Origin: Virgibacillus sp. AGTR
GTDB lineage: Bacteria > Bacillota > Bacilli > Bacillales > Amphibacillaceae
Reading direction: 5' to 3'
Assembly (NCBI RefSeq): GCF_016919725.2
Contig: NZ_JAJERH010000011.1
Location: 1 to 64,000 of the forward strand
Length of the DNA stretch: 64,000 bases
The notes beneath the pieces were generated by a model. It saw only the letters and a list, made by a program, of their open reading frames with translations, ran no database searches and was not told where the DNA came from. Below are positions 37,956-47,193 of this stretch, piece after piece. The position numbers were made by a program, and so were the translations under genes. Within the stretch, counting starts at the first letter, position 1. Each line of letters begins with the position of its first letter.

Positions 37956-38293
37956 TTCTGCACCACTCCTTTTTGTTTAGGGTTTTTACTAAGGTTAACT
38001 ACACCTATTAGGATCAAAATAATACCTATTAATTTAAGTGTGGAAATTTTTTCATCAAATGCAAAAAAACCTATTAAAAGGATTATAATCGTCCCAAGTC
38101 CAGCAAACAATGCCCCAACTACTCCTACTTCTTTTCCTCTAGTATTCCACATATATAATAAAATAGAGGATAAATAAAAAGTAATCGCAATGATCGTTGG
38201 GATAAGCTTGGTTAGTCCGTAGGAATAATTTAAAAAAATTACACCGATTACCTCAAAAATAACAGCTAGTCCTAAACCTATCCAAAATCTCAA
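37937..38293 (-). CDS. SMR-family transporter subunit with the key glutamate
   Basis: 118 residues, four membrane segments, with the SMR active-site Glu in GLAVIFEVIGVIFLNYS. TTG at 38293 behind AAAGGGGG is the likely start; the first 16 in-frame codons upstream are improbable. First gene of a two-gene unit; paired SMR proteins export cationic compounds or guanidinium. Substrate unknown. Confidence 0.85.
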   Translation of the reverse strand: MRFWIGLGLAVIFEVIGVIFLNYSYGLTKLIPTIIAITFYLSSILLYMWNTRGKEVGVVGALFAGLGTIIILLIGFFAFDEKISTLKLIGIILILIGVVNLSKNPKQKGVVQKWEYLS

Positions 38294-38341
38294 ATAATTA
38301 CCCCCTTTATATAAAAATATATACATCTTCCAATATAACAA

Positions 38342-38520
38342 TAGGTTTAATGAATATCAATAAACGAATAAAATGTCGGAATAGTAAGCATTACATGAAG
38401 ATATTTACATCATGAATTCTATCATACGCAAAAAAACCGTAAATGAAAGATATTTACGGTTTTTACTATTCGCTACCAAATATCGTATTTTGATTTTCAT
38501 TGCCTATCGTATCCAGCATT
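38342..38520 (-). terminator. Intergenic segment with a terminator-like hairpin (38436-38465)
   Basis: Stem ACCGTAAAT/ATTTACGGT with an A run on the left and T run on the right. It stands upstream of the SMR pair, so what transcript it ends is unclear. Confidence 0.5.
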
Positions 38521-38684
38521 ATCACAGGTAGTAACATTCCCACTTCAAGGAAAGCCAATATTAGTAAGTGAGGGATCGGCTGCCAGTAATTGTCCGATTG
38601 GTATAAGGGCCATTAGGTCATACCCTTGTGGTACTAACAATCAGTGGGGAATAAACAGAATCCCCACTGATGATAGTTTCATTT
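38521..38684. repeat. Palindromic dispersed repeat, copy B
   Basis: Shares CCCACTTCAAG, TCATACCCTTGTGGTACTAA and the hairpin ATCAGTGGGG/CCCCACTGAT with copies A and E. The longest copy; includes TGTCCGATTGGTATAAGGGC, also in copy E. Confidence 0.65.
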
Positions 38685-38809
38685 TATTTTTTACATATAG
38701 ATCAATTTGTGTAACTTGTCTTTAGATCATTTTAGTGAGCAATCAAATTTACTTGTCAAGCTTACTTAGCTCCCATCAACATACCTGTGTATATTTAATA
38801 GAATGGAAC

Positions 38810-39163
38810 TCACAGTTTTTCTTTCGCATCTTCTGGTATAGTATCATATGGAACTTCCTCCCATTCCTTTACATAACTACGTTTAGTTGTTAAGCGAATA
38901 TAAGCTCCCTCCCGTAGTTTTTTACTAGCCGAAAATGTTACAGTTCGTACATCACCAGATTTTTCATACCCCGATAATGTATATTCATATCTTGGTCCTT
39001 CCATCTCTTTAGCAGTACCGTCAATTTTTACGTAAACACTCGTCTTAGGAATAAGAGGATTAAGCATATCTGCTACTTCATTTTTTACTAACGCAGTAAA
39101 GGCAAACAGAGCTATAACTATAATGGCTAGCAAAATGAATAGTATCCTCAACATATTCTTCAT
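38810..39163 (-). CDS. YxeA-family (DUF1093) secreted or anchored protein
   Basis: 117 residues. An N-terminal signal/membrane segment (ILFILLAIIVIALFAFTALV) is followed by a small beta domain: NPLIPKTSVYVKIDG, RYEYTLSGYEKSGDVRTVTF and a C-terminal EEVPYDTIPEDAKEKL, as in YxeA. Probably acts outside the membrane; function unknown. Confidence 0.8.
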   Translation of the reverse strand: MKNMLRILFILLAIIVIALFAFTALVKNEVADMLNPLIPKTSVYVKIDGTAKEMEGPRYEYTLSGYEKSGDVRTVTFSASKKLREGAYIRLTTKRSYVKEWEEVPYDTIPEDAKEKL

Positions 39164-39475
39164 CTACATCACCCCACTTTTAATATCATATTTATTCATA
39201 GCTTAAAAGATCAGATAGCTACTAGCCATAGAATTACCTTTCATCTTGATGACATTATTGTAAGAATGAATGATCTACTGTCAATATTCACTCGAAATAG
39301 AACGCTTATGCTTTCCTCCTGTTCAATATACGTAAGCTCTTGTCCGTTATAGTTGGTATTTTATCCCGCATATAACTGGCAGTAACACCCCAACTGATTG
39401 AAGTTTCAATTTATCAGTATTTTGCTTTTCATTTTAGCTTTCACTTTTGCTCATGCGTACTCTTCATTGGAAAAA
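39164..39475. other. Intergenic region with repeat copy C
   Basis: Holds repeat copy C at 39369-39414 (listed separately) and otherwise no supported feature. Confidence 0.35.
39369..39414. repeat. Palindromic dispersed repeat, short copy C
   Basis: CATATAACTGGCAGTAACAC joined directly to CCCAACTGATTGAAGTTTCA: the two ends of the repeat without the interior. Confidence 0.6.
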
Positions 39476-39522
39476 TTGACATTTCATTCATACATGTTAA
39501 AATGTTGTTAACCGGTTAACAA
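39476..39522 (+). promoter_or_regulatory. Promoter and operator of the MarR gene
   Basis: TTGACA (39476-39481), 16 bases, TAAAAT (39498-39503), then a perfect 18-bp palindrome TTGTTAACCGGTTAACAA (39505-39522) over the expected transcription start. An autoregulated MarR operator is the simplest reading. Confidence 0.75.
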
Positions 39523-39539
39523 AAATAAAGGAGGTACAC

Positions 39540-40022
39540 ATGAAAACTTCTGAGATAGAAAAAGCAATTGCTGCAATTGAAAATTTTATTGTACAACGTG
39601 AGAAAAAATTAAAGAGCTCTAACTATACTTCTTACAAAGATTCAATCGATGGAAATAAATGGACCTTAACACAAATGCATATTGTCTCTTTGATTAAGAA
39701 TAATCCAACACGGGTTAACAATGCATTTTTAGCAAAAAGCTTAGGGATTTCTAGACCAGCTGTTTCTAAAGCGATTCACACCTTAATTGAGAAAAATATG
39801 ATCATTGCAGAGAAGAAAATATCTAATCAGAAAGCCATTTATTACGCTTTAACTGATTCAGGACACAAGTTATCGATCATCCATGACAAACTACATCAAA
39901 CAGCTAAAGAGCGGTATTCTAAATTACTTGATCAATTTTCTGAATCTGAATTAAAAGTTATCATAAGATTTTTGGACGCTTGGTCTGGTCAAATTATCCA
40001 AGGAGGAAAAGATGATGAATAA
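39540..40022 (+). CDS. MarR-family regulator
   Basis: 160 residues with a winged helix: NNAFLAKSLGISRPAVSKAI (recognition helix) and the wing EKKISNQKAIYYALTDSG. It lies right behind a perfect palindrome and is followed, with overlap, by a SnoaL/NTF2-like gene. Ligand unknown. Confidence 0.88.
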   Translation: MKTSEIEKAIAAIENFIVQREKKLKSSNYTSYKDSIDGNKWTLTQMHIVSLIKNNPTRVNNAFLAKSLGISRPAVSKAIHTLIEKNMIIAEKKISNQKAIYYALTDSGHKLSIIHDKLHQTAKERYSKLLDQFSESELKVIIRFLDAWSGQIIQGGKDDE

Positions 40023-40422
40023 AAAACAAGCATATCAATTTTTTACGGAAGTTTATCAGGAAATTATTGTGAACTTAAATATTAATCAAATTCCTGAATA
40101 TTTTAGTGAACAATACATTCAAGTAACCGATGGAGTGCGTACAAATATGATTGATTTCACAAATCATATCGTCACATTAAAAGAGCATGTAGCAGCCATG
40201 TCAGTTTCTCCTTTTTATGATTTTCTGTTTGACGAAGCCAAACAAACAGTAACTCTCAGATATATTGTTCATGTAAATAAGAAAAACGGAGAAACGGGCG
40301 ATGTTGAAGTAATAGCGATTTTTGAATTAGCTAACAATAAAATCATACGTTGTAACGAAATGACTTGTCCTTTGAGCAACAATAAAGAACTTGAGAATAT
40401 TGGAACTATAAATACTAATTAA
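40012..40422 (+). CDS. SnoaL/NTF2-like small protein
   Basis: 136 residues with the alpha+beta cone pattern of NTF2-like proteins: helical YQFFTEVYQEIIVNL, then strand-rich TVTLRYIVHVNKK and VEVIAIFELANNKIIRCNEM. It overlaps the MarR gene by 11 bases and shares its operator. Enzyme or binding protein cannot be decided. ATG 40012 or 40015 are both behind AAGGAGG. Confidence 0.75.
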   Translation: MMNKKQAYQFFTEVYQEIIVNLNINQIPEYFSEQYIQVTDGVRTNMIDFTNHIVTLKEHVAAMSVSPFYDFLFDEAKQTVTLRYIVHVNKKNGETGDVEVIAIFELANNKIIRCNEMTCPLSNNKELENIGTINTN

Positions 40423-40448
40423 CGTTAATTTATTTTTCATACCGTTCA

Positions 40449-40484
40449 GAAAAGCCCCGTCCATTATTGAGACGGGGCTTTTCT
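40449..40484 (+). terminator. Terminator of the MarR unit
   Basis: Stem AGAAAAGCCCCGTC/GACGGGGCTTTTCT, 27 bases after the stop. Confidence 0.88.
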
Positions 40485-40839
40485 AAACTAAAGTAAACGT
40501 AATTCATCATTATACATTTGCTAAAATCATACTGTTTTAGTGAATGTCAAAAACGATAATCAACTAGCATAATAACAGCATCCTATATTCGCAATTGAGA
40601 TTTTGTTGCAATAATGATTGCAACATCAAGAATGGTATTCCTAGCTGCTAGACTGATACCAGTGAGTTGAAAAAAACATGATTTACTCCAACGTAACATT
40701 TACAATGCGAATCTACATTTGCTTGTAATAACCTTCTATATAAATTCTCACCTTTGCTTGCGCTAATAAGCTCGTTCATTGGATGTATGCCATATTAAAA
40801 AGCAAGAAAGTATTGTAGATATGTCATAGTTATTACTAA
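40485..40839. other. Intergenic region without recognised features
   Basis: About 355 AT-rich bases between the terminator and the broken gene; nothing supported was seen. Confidence 0.4.
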
Positions 40840-41412
40840 ATATCTAAATTTTCAAACGAGTTTAATGCAGAAACAAACGACGATTTTTTACATGACGGTT
40901 TAGCCGCGGGAGAAACGGTTGTAGATTTTTACATAGAATCCATTCCTGCAGATGCAATGATCGATTATTCTGTACCCTTTTATAATCTAAGTGAAGAAGA
41001 CAAACTTGTCGATAATTTTGACCAAGGTTCCATCGTTCACAAGGACAAAAAATGGTATGCTGTAAGTAAATCATATATTGGCCATAGTTACAGTGGTTGG
41101 AAATATGCTGCTGGTTCCACAATAAGTGGTGGTTTTTTAACTGCTTCCCATATTAAATCTGTTTCGAACACGTATTCTGGTTCTTTGACGGTAACTAAAA
41201 ATGCGTAAACTTCATTTGTTGGTTTTAGTATTGGAAAATCTTATAGCAGAACCGTCAGTTATATATCTCCTTCTTATCCTTACGGAAGATACAGATTAGA
41301 ATATAGACATGTATATAAAACCTATAAGGTGAAACAAGAGCAAAAATACGCTACAAAATATGTCTATGCGAAAAAATGGGTTGAACGTCAATATCGTGTA
41401 GTTAAGTTTTAA
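40840..41412 (+). pseudogene. Broken gene for an unrecognised, probably secreted protein
   Basis: One frame is coding-like from about 40840: SNEFNAETNDDFLHDGLAAG, ETVVDFYIESIPADAMIDYS, VHKDKKWYAVSKSYIGHSYS to TVTKNA. A TAA at 41206-41208 interrupts it, after which the same frame continues with FVGFSIGKSYSRTVSYISPS and RYRLEYRHVYKTYKVKQEQK to the final TAA. The start and any signal peptide are missing. Tyr/Ser/Gly-rich, beta-like. A small membrane protein follows at 41444. Family unknown. Confidence 0.6.
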
Positions 41413-41443
41413 TGTATATATTACTAAGGGAGAAATAAAAATT

Positions 41444-41677
41444 ATGAACAAAATAAATGTGGGAATTTCGTTTCTATATATGGCTACCTTTCTTTATGGA
41501 GTACGTTATATTTCAGGCGCAATGGGGGTTATAAGTTCAACAGAATGGAGCGATGAAGTATTCGCAGAACATATGTTATTTATTCCAGACGGTTTAATGA
41601 TTGCTACTGTAATTACTTTAATTTTAGGTATTGTTTTTTTTGTGTGGGGATTGGTAGATAATTTCAAAAAAAATTAA
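41444..41677 (+). CDS. Small two-helix membrane protein
   Basis: 77 residues with two membrane segments (NVGISFLYMATFLYGVRYIS and MIATVITLILGIVFFVWGLV) joined by an acidic loop. AAGGGAG lies before the ATG. It begins 32 bases after the broken gene upstream and may have been its partner. No known function. Confidence 0.6.
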   Translation: MNKINVGISFLYMATFLYGVRYISGAMGVISSTEWSDEVFAEHMLFIPDGLMIATVITLILGIVFFVWGLVDNFKKN

Positions 41678-41748
41678 ATCTATTCATTTTTATGTTCTGA
41701 ATTATTGTATTAATCCCGTAGATTTTAAAGTTGAATAAAATGCATAGG

Positions 41749-41880
41749 CTGTCTCGAAAGTTTAAAGTACACTTTAGATAATAAATTCAATGTTACATAG
41801 ACAACATCCCGCACTACTTTTTTAGTGATCCGGGATGTTTTTTCGGATCTAACCAACTCGGGCGAACCTTCTTGAGACAG
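41749..41880. repeat. Small element with inverted ends and an internal hairpin
   Basis: CTGTCTCGAAAG (41749) and CTTGAGACAG (41871-41880) are imperfect inverted ends. Inside, ACATCCCG/CGGGATGT encloses a loop and is followed by TTTTTTC. This looks like a MITE or IS-end remnant; a 95-codon minus frame over it is not convincing. Confidence 0.45.
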
Positions 41881-42268
41881 TATCTTATAAAATAAAATGT
41901 CAGTTATGGATTCATAGAAGTGTAGATATACACTGCTGTCATTAGTGCCTGGTTGTTCTAATTTTGCATAAATTTTAATTATCCGTATCATCTCTCCTTG
42001 GTGGTACCCCATTTACTGTTTGTTTTTAAAGAAATGCCCCCTACTTAAAGGATTAGACCACAAAGCATGTATTCAAGCTGATACAATTAAACTTTAATCT
42101 TATTTCTGCACTTTTATTCGTAAAACTAAATCATATTTTTATGCTAAAATTAAGTAGCTCGATGATGCTAAATAGTAGTTTCTTTAAAGGACGACTTTTC
42201 GGTGCATCAATTGTCGGATATAGACATTCTTTTTTTTATATAGTAAGTATTGAAAGGGGAAAGAATAC

Positions 42269-43126
42269 GTGGAATGGCTAGATAGAATGAATTATGCACT
42301 AGACTACATTGAAGATAACCTAGTTCAAGATATAGACTATAAAAAGATCGCACAAGCCGCTTGTTGTTCTGAGTATCATTTTTCTAGAATGTTTTCATCT
42401 ATAGCAGGTATACCCTTATCAGAATATATAAGAAGGCGTCGTTTAACTCTCGCTGCATTTGAAATCCAACAAAGTGAGAGTCGCATCATCGATATTGCAA
42501 TGAAATATGGTTATTCATCTGCTGATTCTTTTTCTCGTGCATTTCAAAAAATGCATGGAGTAAAACCTTCAGCGATAAGAAAAAAGAGCATACCATTAAA
42601 AGCCTATCCTAGAATCACCTTTCAAATAACGATTAAAGGAGATTCCGAAATGGATTATAGAATTGAAAATGTAGAATTTGATTTGAGAATTGTTGGTAGG
42701 AGTAATACTATAAAAACAAGTCGTGCGTTTAAAACAATACCATCACTCTGGAATGCCTCAAAAAAGAATGGTTTTACTAAAAAGTTAATCGATATGTCAT
42801 GGGAAAATCCCAAATGTACATTAGAAGGTCTTCTAGGTATTTGTGGAAAAGAAGCTGCTATAACAGAGGAAAAGTTTAATTATTTTATGGGAGTAAGATA
42901 TAATGAAGAGCCTCCCACTGAGATGGAAACGTTGATAATTCCTGCAAGTCTATGGGTGGTCTTTCCAAACATCGTAGATGCTTGGAAAAGGTTATATACA
43001 GAATGGGTCCCCAATTCAGGCTACGAACTTGCTAACCTGCCATGCATCGAGTGTTATTATGGACCAAAGCATAAACCAAGACACGAATTATGGGTTCCTA
43101 TCTTAGCTAAACCACCTAAAAATTGA
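42269..43126 (+). CDS. AraC-family regulator with GyrI-like effector domain
   Basis: 285 residues. The AraC DNA-binding domain is at the N-terminus (KKIAQAACCSEYHFSRMFSS to IDIAMKYGYSSADSFSRAFQ, residues 1-105), and a GyrI/BmrR-like effector domain covers about 115-285. Proteins of this build (Rob/TipA-like) bind drugs or metabolites. The gene stands alone between the repeat element and a convergent methyltransferase. Confidence 0.88.
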   Translation: MEWLDRMNYALDYIEDNLVQDIDYKKIAQAACCSEYHFSRMFSSIAGIPLSEYIRRRRLTLAAFEIQQSESRIIDIAMKYGYSSADSFSRAFQKMHGVKPSAIRKKSIPLKAYPRITFQITIKGDSEMDYRIENVEFDLRIVGRSNTIKTSRAFKTIPSLWNASKKNGFTKKLIDMSWENPKCTLEGLLGICGKEAAITEEKFNYFMGVRYNEEPPTEMETLIIPASLWVVFPNIVDAWKRLYTEWVPNSGYELANLPCIECYYGPKHKPRHELWVPILAKPPKN

Positions 43127-43290
43127 GTAACAGTTCTACCATAAGGAGGATAGGATCTAATAGAAGGATTAACGAAAGTATCTAATAAAAAATTCCCCGG
43201 TTTGCTAACATCACTATAGCGGTATTTATCTGAAAATAAGTAGCAACGTTTAAGGTAGAAGTCTTCTGTTTATGAAAGAACCTAAGCAAA

Positions 43291-43327
43291 AAGAACCCAT
43301 TTTGAATAATATCCAAAATGGGTTCTT
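43291..43327. terminator. Bidirectional terminator
   Basis: Stem AAGAACCCATTTT/AAAATGGGTTCTT between the convergent AraC and methyltransferase genes. Confidence 0.82.
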
Positions 43328-43354
43328 CAACTACTAGAACTATCTTTGTATGAA

Positions 43355-44113
43355 TTATTTTTTTACAGCTTCAAAAGTAATTAATTTGGTTTGTTTCGAA
43401 GGTGGTTTTTGATAATTGTACTCTGCCGAACATGTTACTTGAGAGAATCCTATTTTCTCCAAAAGTAGTTTGAATTCTTCCACCCCATACCAACGTATGA
43501 CAAACTTCTGTAATTCCGTGTCTTGTAATTCACCTTTTTTCCATTTTTCATACCTTAAGTGAGATAATGTATATTGTTCAACCCAATCAATTTCAATTGA
43601 TTTGTTTTCCAATATGATACCTTCATTACTAGATAAAGAAAAAGTTGAAGTGAAAATTTCTCCTGTATTCCAATCACTTGGTATTAATAGATCAAGTATT
43701 AAGCGTCCATTTGGGATAAGATGATTATAGAAACACTTTAAAGCATTTTTAGCATCTTTTATATTCTCTATTAAACAAAAAGAACCAGTTGGAATCACAA
43801 TTACCTCATATTTTAAAGGCAATGAAAAATCACATATATTAGCTTCATATAAATTTGGCTTTAATCCTCTTTTGTCACAACGTTTACGACAAGAGGCTAA
43901 CATCTCGCTAGAATAATCAATACCATCAGCATGATAACCTTTTTCTAACAAAGGAATTAAGAATCGTCCTGATCCTGATGCCGCCTCTAGTATCCGTCCC
44001 TTTGTACCTTTTAGTCTCTCAAAATAGTACTCAATATCACCTTGTACGGAATGACCAACTGGTTTAGTGAAATCATAAAGCTCTGTACTTAACTTACCAT
44101 AATAACTAAACAA
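43355..44113 (-). CDS. Class I SAM-dependent methyltransferase
   Basis: 252 residues. SAM motif I is GRILEAASGSGRFLIPLLEK near residue 38, the acidic loop DGIDYSSEMLASCRKR near 60, and the post-motif region EVIVIPTGSFCLIEN near 105. Substrate unknown; several small-molecule methyltransferases have this build. TTG or ATG starts are possible; the given ATG gives the full N-terminus. Confidence 0.82.
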   Translation of the reverse strand: MFSYYGKLSTELYDFTKPVGHSVQGDIEYYFERLKGTKGRILEAASGSGRFLIPLLEKGYHADGIDYSSEMLASCRKRCDKRGLKPNLYEANICDFSLPLKYEVIVIPTGSFCLIENIKDAKNALKCFYNHLIPNGRLILDLLIPSDWNTGEIFTSTFSLSSNEGIILENKSIEIDWVEQYTLSHLRYEKWKKGELQDTELQKFVIRWYGVEEFKLLLEKIGFSQVTCSAEYNYQKPPSKQTKLITFEAVKK

Positions 44114-44529
44114 TTCAATTCCTCCGATTTTTTATGCGGAAGAATATTATTTGGTTTATTAACTCTTCCGCACCTTTATAGTATTGGTTATGTAAAAAGA
44201 GCAGACTTTCATAATGTTTCACTCACTTTCTATTAAAATATAAACTAAGTATATATTTTAATGGATGATATTACAAATATTTTCAAATAATTCGACATAG
44301 AAATAGCTTTACCAGACATGTTATCCCAACAAATATATAACAAGTATCATTTAGTGCTTGTACCCTAAATATGCGTATAAATCGAACTTAAAGACTAAGC
44401 AAATAAATTGTTACAATAAAGCAATATATAAGAAATCAAAATAATTAATTTGTTTATAACAAAGAATATTAAAATATAAGGAGATTCCTGGATTAATCTA
44501 GTCTTGAATTGAGCATAATTACGTGCTAT
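44114..44529. other. Intergenic region without recognised features
   Basis: About 415 bases, very AT-rich. I saw no gene, hairpin with T run, or repeat match. Confidence 0.4.
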
Positions 44530-45411
44530 TTATTTTAATTTATAAATCATCTGTATAATTAATAGGCAGATGATTATCAGTAAAAGATTTTCAGCTATTT
44601 TTTGAGGGATTTTAGGTAGAAGTAGAAGACCTATCTGCGAACCAATAATAGAACCAATAGCCATTGAAATTGCATAAGACCATATGATAAATCCTGTTTG
44701 AAAAAATACAATAAATCCCCCTGCACAACTTCCTAGGATTAGAACCCTCGTCATTTGGACAGCCTTCATATAAGTATGGCTGTTTTTCATATAATAAATA
44801 ATACTAAATGTAGAAGAACCTGGGCCAAATCCCCCATCATAGGCAGCCACAAACAAAGGAATATATAAATTCATCTTATATGTAAGAGGCTGTTGATTAA
44901 ATTGGATATTAGCTGTCCATTTCTTATTTATCAATGTCACTATTAATGCAAGATTAAGTAATAAGAATGCTACAATATTCATCGTCTTTTCATGAATATG
45001 GGAAGTTAATAACGATCCACCCATTCCTCCTAAAAATGCTACTAATAAATTACTCATTATAGACCTTATTGAAAGCTCCTTATGACGAATGAGATAAAAT
45101 ACACTTGAAAATGCAGCTATGCCAGAGGAGAACTTGTTCGTAGCAATACTCGTTTGAATTGGAATACCAGTTAACATCATACCTGGTATAGTAATTAAAC
45201 CAGCTCCTCCCGCTAAAGTCCCCAAAAAAGAGGCTCCTAATCCAATAAGAATTAAAACGAAGAAATGATAGCTGCCTCCTTTTATTTCCCATATCCATGT
45301 TCCAATGCCAATTATTGACATAACAGTAAGGAAGGAAATGACATATATTTTTCTATGCCTCTTTTGTTTTCTCTGGTGTGTGAATTCTTCTTCACCGATT
45401 GGTGTATTCAA
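44530..45411 (-). CDS. TauE/SafE-family membrane transporter
   Basis: 293 residues with about eight membrane segments. The TauE/SafE repeats are visible: GLGASFLGTLAGGAGLITIP near residue 60 and AAYDGGFGPGSSTFSIIY near 190. The family exports sulfite or sulfonate-type anions. TTG start behind GGGGGAGA. Divergent from a LysR gene with a palindrome between them. Confidence 0.87.
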   Translation of the reverse strand: MNTPIGEEEFTHQRKQKRHRKIYVISFLTVMSIIGIGTWIWEIKGGSYHFFVLILIGLGASFLGTLAGGAGLITIPGMMLTGIPIQTSIATNKFSSGIAAFSSVFYLIRHKELSIRSIMSNLLVAFLGGMGGSLLTSHIHEKTMNIVAFLLLNLALIVTLINKKWTANIQFNQQPLTYKMNLYIPLFVAAYDGGFGPGSSTFSIIYYMKNSHTYMKAVQMTRVLILGSCAGGFIVFFQTGFIIWSYAISMAIGSIIGSQIGLLLLPKIPQKIAENLLLIIICLLIIQMIYKLK

Positions 45412-45438
45412 TATTTCTCCCCCCCCCTTTACTACCCT

Positions 45439-45464
45439 TTATATAAATGGTATACATTATATAA
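45439..45464. promoter_or_regulatory. Operator-like palindrome between tauE-like and lysR-like genes
   Basis: A 26-bp near-palindrome with outer arms TTATATAA/TTATATAA and centre GTATAC. It contains T-N11-A spacings and sits in the shared promoter region, as expected for a LysR site. Confidence 0.6.
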
Positions 45465-45526
45465 TGATAAATCTAATATATATTTTAAATTTTTTTATAA
45501 GATTTTTTTATGAAAGGGTTTTATCA

Positions 45527-46414
45527 ATGAATCTTCACTCACTTCGAATATTTACTACTGTGGCATCTATAAGGAGTGTTACCGAGGCTGCAAGAGTTCT
45601 TTCTATTAGTCAACCTGCTGTAACCATTCAAATACGTAATTTAGAAAAAGAAACAGGATTGAAGTTAATTAAAGCAGAAGGAAGAGGAATAAAACTGACT
45701 AAAGAGGGGCAATTTTTATTTAAACACGCTGAACGTTTATTTGATATGGAAAAAGACATTGAATATAAACTGAGGCAATTAGAAAATGGAAAACAAGAAA
45801 ATTTACGGATAGCATCAACTTATTTACCAGCTAATTTTTTATTACCCTTATGGCTAGCTAAACTAAAAAAAGACTCACCCCTAGTAAAAGTAGAACTATA
45901 TAGTGGTAATTCAAATGAAGTAATTGAACAATTACTTCACTATAAGGCAGACATTGCTTTTGTAGTAAACGAAGATTGGAACCAATCCGACTTAAACCTC
46001 CACCACCTAGTGGATATCGATTTTTGGTTTATTGTCCCGATAGGTCACAAATACGATGGAAAAGAGATATTACTATCCGATTTAGTTCAAGAGCCATTTT
46101 TATTAAGAGAGGAAGGGAGCTCTACAAGAGAAATTCTTTTTTCATTATGTAGGGTTCACGGTGTTACACCTCCCCGTGTAGGTTTGCAGTTTCATGGTTT
46201 AAATGAATCTATTCGTTCAGTTATAGCCGGATATGGTGTAATGCTAGCACCCTCTCTCGCTATACAAGAACACTTGAATCGTAAAGAGGTGGGGAGAGTT
46301 AAAGTTAAAGGCGTTGATATTAAACGACCTGTATACCTTTGCAGTCGGAAAGAAGATAAGGAATTATCCCCCAATATAAAAAATTTTCTTGATTTAGTAA
46401 AAAAATACTATTAA
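45527..46414 (+). CDS. LysR-family regulator
   Basis: 295 residues. The N-terminal HTH is SLRIFTTVASIRSVTEAARV then LSISQPAVTIQIRNLEKETG; the C-terminal effector-binding fold covers about 90-290. ATG 45527 follows AAAGGG; the open frame upstream is not coding. It probably controls the divergent TauE-like exporter in response to a sulfur compound (inference from the pair). Confidence 0.9.
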   Translation: MNLHSLRIFTTVASIRSVTEAARVLSISQPAVTIQIRNLEKETGLKLIKAEGRGIKLTKEGQFLFKHAERLFDMEKDIEYKLRQLENGKQENLRIASTYLPANFLLPLWLAKLKKDSPLVKVELYSGNSNEVIEQLLHYKADIAFVVNEDWNQSDLNLHHLVDIDFWFIVPIGHKYDGKEILLSDLVQEPFLLREEGSSTREILFSLCRVHGVTPPRVGLQFHGLNESIRSVIAGYGVMLAPSLAIQEHLNRKEVGRVKVKGVDIKRPVYLCSRKEDKELSPNIKNFLDLVKKYY

Positions 46415-46593
46415 AAAACTCAATTACTAAAATAACAAGCAAATAAAAGACAAAACGAAAGGGCATGCGTCCAATAAAATACGGTGTCCATCCCCTAACT
46501 ATAACTAACTATTAGATTACTTCACTAAGTTTAGAGTTTCTAATCATCATCTTTCGTTTACACTTAAAACCTTTAAGTCAGTGTATTACACAT

Positions 46594-46902
46594 TTAGGCT
46601 TTTCTCCTTATTTTTCTGTATTTTGTGTAATTTTTCATAACAAATCGTGCCGTCGGCTGTGCAATCAAAACTTCAATCCAAAAAGCTATGAAAAAATTTC
46701 GGGCCAGGCATAAAAGAAGTTTTGAATCGGTTCTAGACTTATCTCTTTCATGCCAATCCAAGATCCGATCACTGTTAGTAAAGTAGATAAAATCGTTACA
46801 CTAAACAATATATGGAATAAAACTCTAGCATTAAAATCGTCTGTTGGTTCAATAAATTTTTCTACTAGCTTATTAACAATCGGATTAAAGTATTTATCAC
46901 AT
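46594..46902 (-). pseudogene. DUF2798 membrane protein gene, frameshifted
   Basis: After a damaged start (ATG at 46900-46902 one base out of frame) the strand encodes DKYFNPIVNKLVEKFIEPTD, FNARVLFHILFSVTILSTLL and IQNFFYAWPEIFS followed by TAG. One base out of frame it goes on with AFWIEVLIAQPTARFVMKNY and ends at 46594. The AFW-E-LIAQP-ARFVM pattern is the DUF2798 signature. At least two frameshifts are present. Confidence 0.65.
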
Positions 46903-46980
46903 AATCACCTGAACAATTTCATTTGAAGAATCAGTTCAATGTATAGATTCTATCATCACTCCTTTAAAATAATACGTTTT

Positions 46981-47135
46981 CAGCGATGGCTTCAGTTCCT
47001 TTGGAAAGCAAGACCGTTTTTCTGCGGAATCTTCAGCTCAGCTGTTTCCGAAGGATAAGGAAGATTTCGCAGCGATACATCGCACGCAGAAAAAGCGTTC
47101 TTCTTTTTCAAGGAGTCACGTTTTTTGACTATGCT
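46981..47135. repeat. Dispersed GC-richer Bacillaceae repeat
   Basis: TTTCTGCGGAATCTTCAGCT, CAGCTGTTTCCGAAGGATAA and GCAGAAAAAGCG resemble repeats common near genes in this family; AGCGCTTTTTCTGCG-like words appear in inverted order at both sides. A 72-codon frame here is an artefact of the repeat. Confidence 0.45.
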
Positions 47136-47193
47136 TTTTTATCGTTCAGCTTTGGGGTTAACTATGTTAGTTTCGCCCTAGACCCTACGACTA

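Noticed and set aside
36931-39414. Repeats A-C as a CRISPR-like array
   Set aside because: Copies are 1 kb or more apart, unequal in length and without regular spacers; no cas genes are present.
40862-41122. An 86-codon frame rich in His, Gln and Cys opposite the broken secreted-protein gene
   Set aside because: It is the antisense shadow of a clearly coding-like frame.
41725-42012. A 95-codon minus-strand frame
   Set aside because: It runs through an inverted-repeat element and a hairpin with T run, has no family look and is better explained as repeat DNA.
45305-45526. Longer start for the LysR protein
   Set aside because: The upstream frame covers the divergent promoter and palindrome, and the standard LysR N-terminus begins at 45527 behind a ribosome binding site.
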